A DNA stretch of 7,103 nt from CAYRVF01 sp964427535 (GTDB taxonomy: Bacteria > Chloroflexota > Ktedonobacteria > Ktedonobacterales > JADMIN01), in contig CAYRVF010000184.1 in the NCBI GenBank assembly GCA_964427535.1, positions 1 through 7,103 of the forward strand. The letters are read 5' to 3'. The position numbers and the translations under genes are program-made. Every line of letters begins with the position of its first letter. The stretch's first letter is position 1. The notes under the pieces were generated by a model that saw only the letters and a list, made by a program, of their open reading frames with translations, was not told the DNA's origin and made no database searches. Below, one piece after another: positions 6,040 through 7,103 of this stretch.

Positions 6040-6069
6040 AAGATAGCATCCGTCTCGATGTGGTCACAA
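6040..6069 (-). promoter_or_regulatory. Candidate promoter of the aldolase gene
   Basis: On the minus strand TTGTGA (6069-6064), 18 bp, then TATCTT (6045-6040); each hexamer matches consensus at four of six positions. Transcription would begin near 6033, leaving a leader of about 62 nt before the ATG at 5971. Its position inside the longer open frame supports the shorter start. Confidence 0.4.
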
Positions 6070-6101
6070 GAGGATGGCGACGTGTGTCCCCCTCCGCGAG
6101 T

Positions 6102-6127
6102 GTGTGCATGGCATGTGCCTTGCTCAC
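6102..6127. repeat. 26-bp imperfect palindrome in the aldolase/hsp20 divergent region
   Basis: The left half GTGTGCATGGCAT mirrors the right half GTGCCTTGCTCAC with mismatches only at 6105/6124, 6109/6120 and the centre 6114/6115. The matching blocks are GTG/CAC, GCA/TGC and GGCA/TGCC, spaced evenly. It lies 74 bp upstream of hsp20 and about 35 bp upstream of the aldolase -35 element, so one regulator could serve both. It does not match CIRCE or the HAIR element. Confidence 0.4.
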
Positions 6128-6187
6128 GACTGCTGACAGCGCAAACCCCTGAGCATGAAGCGGAGAGACGTGGTGTCTGCTCTGGAG

Positions 6188-6192
6188 AAGGA
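6188..6192 (+). promoter_or_regulatory. Ribosome binding site of hsp20
   Basis: AAGGA lies 8 nt before the ATG at 6201, within GGAGAAGGA. The reading frame is closed by a stop at 6156-6158 and holds no ATG, GTG or TTG between, so this start is effectively forced and the short N terminus of the protein is real. Confidence 0.7.
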
Positions 6193-6200
6193 ATCACGCG

Positions 6201-6674
6201 ATGCAAGAGCAACCTGAAGTGCAAAACATTCCCGTCAAGGTGTACAGCTCGGCCGATCGGCTGACCGTCGCGGCGCCGATGCCAGGACTGGAGGCCGACG
6301 ACATCCGCATCGAGGTGACGGACGACGGGTATCTCGTGCTGAACGGTGACGTGCGGGGCACGCTGAAAGGGCAGAAGGACTTGCTGATCGACGAATGGAC
6401 CGTCGGCGGCTATCACCGGACCGTGGCACTGCCACTACCCGTCGATGCGGTCCGCGCGAACGCGACGTACGGCAACGGCGTGCTCGTGATCAGTTTCCCG
6501 ATGGTAGAGAAGACGCGCGGCGCACAGATCGCCTTGGAGCAGATTGGTAGTGCCAGGGGCGAGCACGTCGGACATGCTGGCCACACCCTGAGCGAGACGA
6601 CCACCGAGGAGCATCGGGCGGCGATGACGCATGGACACGAAGGCGATGGCGAGTCAGCCAGCGGGGGAGCATGA
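6201..6674 (+). CDS. hsp20: Hsp20/alpha-crystallin family small heat-shock protein with His-rich tail
   Basis: ATP-independent cytoplasmic chaperone that holds unfolding proteins in a refoldable state. The 157-residue protein shows the alpha-crystallin domain at about 11-103. Its strands include 'DRLTVAAPMPGLEADDIRIE', then 'YLVLNGD', 'GYHRTVALPLPVDA' (70-83) and the diagnostic G-x-L block 'GNGVLVISFP' (91-100). The N-terminal arm is only about 10 residues, much shorter than the 30-50 common in the family. The start is fixed by an in-frame stop 45 bp upstream. After the domain, 'AQIALEQIG' may hold a degenerate I-x-I/V tail motif (I110-A-L112). A hydrophilic tail (117-157) carries six His between 122 and 146 plus many Glu, Thr and Gly. 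The gene is divergent from the aldolase and convergent with an acyl-CoA dehydrogenase, so it is probably monocistronic. I see no clear heat-shock sigma promoter; a palindrome (6102-6127) may be its control site. Confidence 0.92.
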   Translation: MQEQPEVQNIPVKVYSSADRLTVAAPMPGLEADDIRIEVTDDGYLVLNGDVRGTLKGQKDLLIDEWTVGGYHRTVALPLPVDAVRANATYGNGVLVISFPMVEKTRGAQIALEQIGSARGEHVGHAGHTLSETTTEEHRAAMTHGHEGDGESASGGA

Positions 6675-6710
6675 GTCGCAGTGCGGACGGCAGAGCGCCG
6701 CTGGGACGGA

Positions 6711-6753
6711 CAGGACCGCCGGACTCGCGTTCAAGACAACTCCGGCGGCCCTG
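6711..6753. terminator. Hairpin between convergent hsp20 and acyl-CoA dehydrogenase
   Basis: Arms of 13 bases (6711-6723 and 6741-6753) pair perfectly except for A6715 opposite C6749. The core is CCGCCGGA/TCCGGCGG, and the loop is 17 nt. It is 36 bp past the hsp20 stop and 22 bp past the dehydrogenase stop, so it can form in either transcript. Only a weak AT-rich tract follows on the plus side, so a bidirectional terminator is likely but not certain. Confidence 0.5.
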
Positions 6754-6775
6754 CTGAGCGAATGATATTTCGCGG

Positions 6776-7103
6776 TTACTTCCCCAGTGCGCGGGCGATG
6801 ACGATGCGCTGGATCTGGTTTGTGCCCTCGTAGATTTGGGTGATCTTGGCGTCACGCATCATGCGCTCGACGGGAAACTCCTTCATGTAGCCGTAGCCGC
6901 CGAGCACCTGAATGGCGTCGTTGGTGACGGTGATGGCGGCGTCAGACGCGAACGTCTTGGCGATGGCTGACTCGCGGCTGAAGCGAGTCTCGCCGCTGTC
7001 CATCAGCTCGCCAACGTGATAGACGAGCTGCCGGGCGGCTTCGACCTGGATGTCCATGTCGGCGAGCATGAACTGGATCGCCTGGTTCTCGAAGATGGGT
7101 TTG
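6776..7103 (-). CDS. Acyl-CoA dehydrogenase, C-terminal 108 residues (partial)
   Basis: Flavin enzyme that makes the trans-2,3 double bond in acyl-CoA thioesters (fatty acid or branched-chain amino acid breakdown), passing electrons to ETF. The visible end reads 'KPIFENQAIQFMLADMDIQ', then the C-terminal helical domain with 'SAIAKTFASDAAITVTNDAI', 'QVLGGYGYMKEFPVERMMRD', and 'ITQIYEGTNQIQRIVIARAL'. The Glu of 'YEGT' aligns with the catalytic base of medium-chain and short-chain enzymes. The 'GGYGY' and 'RD.....IYEGT..I' blocks are flavin and substrate contacts. About 270 residues including the N-terminal and beta domains lie beyond the right edge, so the substrate class cannot be judged. It is convergent with hsp20, with 101 bp between stops. 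Confidence 0.95.
   Translation of the reverse strand, partial: KPIFENQAIQFMLADMDIQVEAARQLVYHVGELMDSGETRFSRESAIAKTFASDAAITVTNDAIQVLGGYGYMKEFPVERMMRDAKITQIYEGTNQIQRIVIARALGK

Noticed and set aside
5972..6127. 52-residue N-terminal extension of the aldolase
   Set aside because: The family begins at 'MALLIDSG'. The extension is Arg-rich and overlaps a probable promoter, a leader hairpin and the candidate operator.
6117..6155. Heat-shock sigma-32-like promoter (CTTGC ... CCCCTGA) upstream of hsp20
   Set aside because: The spacing is about 20 bp rather than 11-16 and the -35 part is poor. It does not meet the consensus.
6671..6757. 28-codon frame starting with ATGA overlap at the hsp20 stop
   Set aside because: The overlap looks like translational coupling, but the peptide is Arg/Pro/Ser-rich, runs through the hairpin at 6711-6753 and resembles no protein. 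It is more likely chance.
1..7103. A novel multi-gene defence, mobile or biosynthetic system
   Set aside because: All six clear genes belong to common housekeeping, catabolic or signalling families in separate transcription units. There are no nucleases, integrases, repeats with spacers, carrier domains or other marks of such a system.

Overview
The window is a high-G+C stretch of ordinary bacterial chromosome with six recognisable protein genes. Two of them run off the edges. I see no rRNA, tRNA, CRISPR array, transposase, phage gene or toxin-antitoxin pair. The protein set fits a Chloroflexota-type (Thermomicrobia-like) or similar deep-branching terrestrial bacterium. The main hints are a 'GQGGLGTVYK ... 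HRDVKPANI ... DLGIAK ... YAPPEQ' serine/threonine kinase with a single membrane anchor, a soluble GAF-GAF histidine kinase, and catabolic HPPD and acyl-CoA dehydrogenase genes. This placement is an impression from protein style, not a search result.

Layout: (1) 1-659, minus: N-terminal 219 residues of 4-hydroxyphenylpyruvate dioxygenase (tyrosine catabolism), running off the left edge. (2) 660-1260: about 600 bp of leader or intergenic DNA. It holds an exact extended -10 motif on the minus strand, an inverted repeat upstream of the dioxygenase, and one doubtful small minus-strand frame. (3) 1374-3137, plus: a transmembrane Ser/Thr protein kinase preceded by a near-consensus sigma-70-type promoter at 1261-1289. 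That promoter lies inside the longest open frame and so argues for the shorter start. (4) 3138-3291: convergent intergenic region with a stem-loop, a helically phased direct repeat and a perfect 26-bp palindrome. (5) 3292-5088, minus: cytoplasmic histidine kinase with two GAF-like regions and no response regulator beside it. (6) 5297-5971, minus: small transaldolase-family enzyme whose active-site residues match fructose-6-phosphate aldolase rather than transaldolase. (7) 5972-6200: divergent intergenic region with a promoter candidate and a 26-bp imperfect palindrome. (8) 6201-6674, plus: Hsp20 small heat-shock protein with a very short N-terminal arm and a His-rich tail. (9) 6711-6753: hairpin between convergent genes. 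(10) 6776-7103, minus: C-terminal 108 residues of an acyl-CoA dehydrogenase, running off the right edge.

The genes do not form an operon-like pathway. Each sits in its own transcription unit, mostly divergent or convergent with its neighbours. Two signalling proteins (a Ser/Thr kinase with an outside sensor-like domain, and an orphan soluble histidine kinase) lie tail-to-tail and might be functionally related, but nothing in the sequence proves it. I found no convincing undescribed multi-gene system. The best leads are the aldolase-type active site, the sensor-like tail of the kinase, and several palindromic sites in the intergenic regions.
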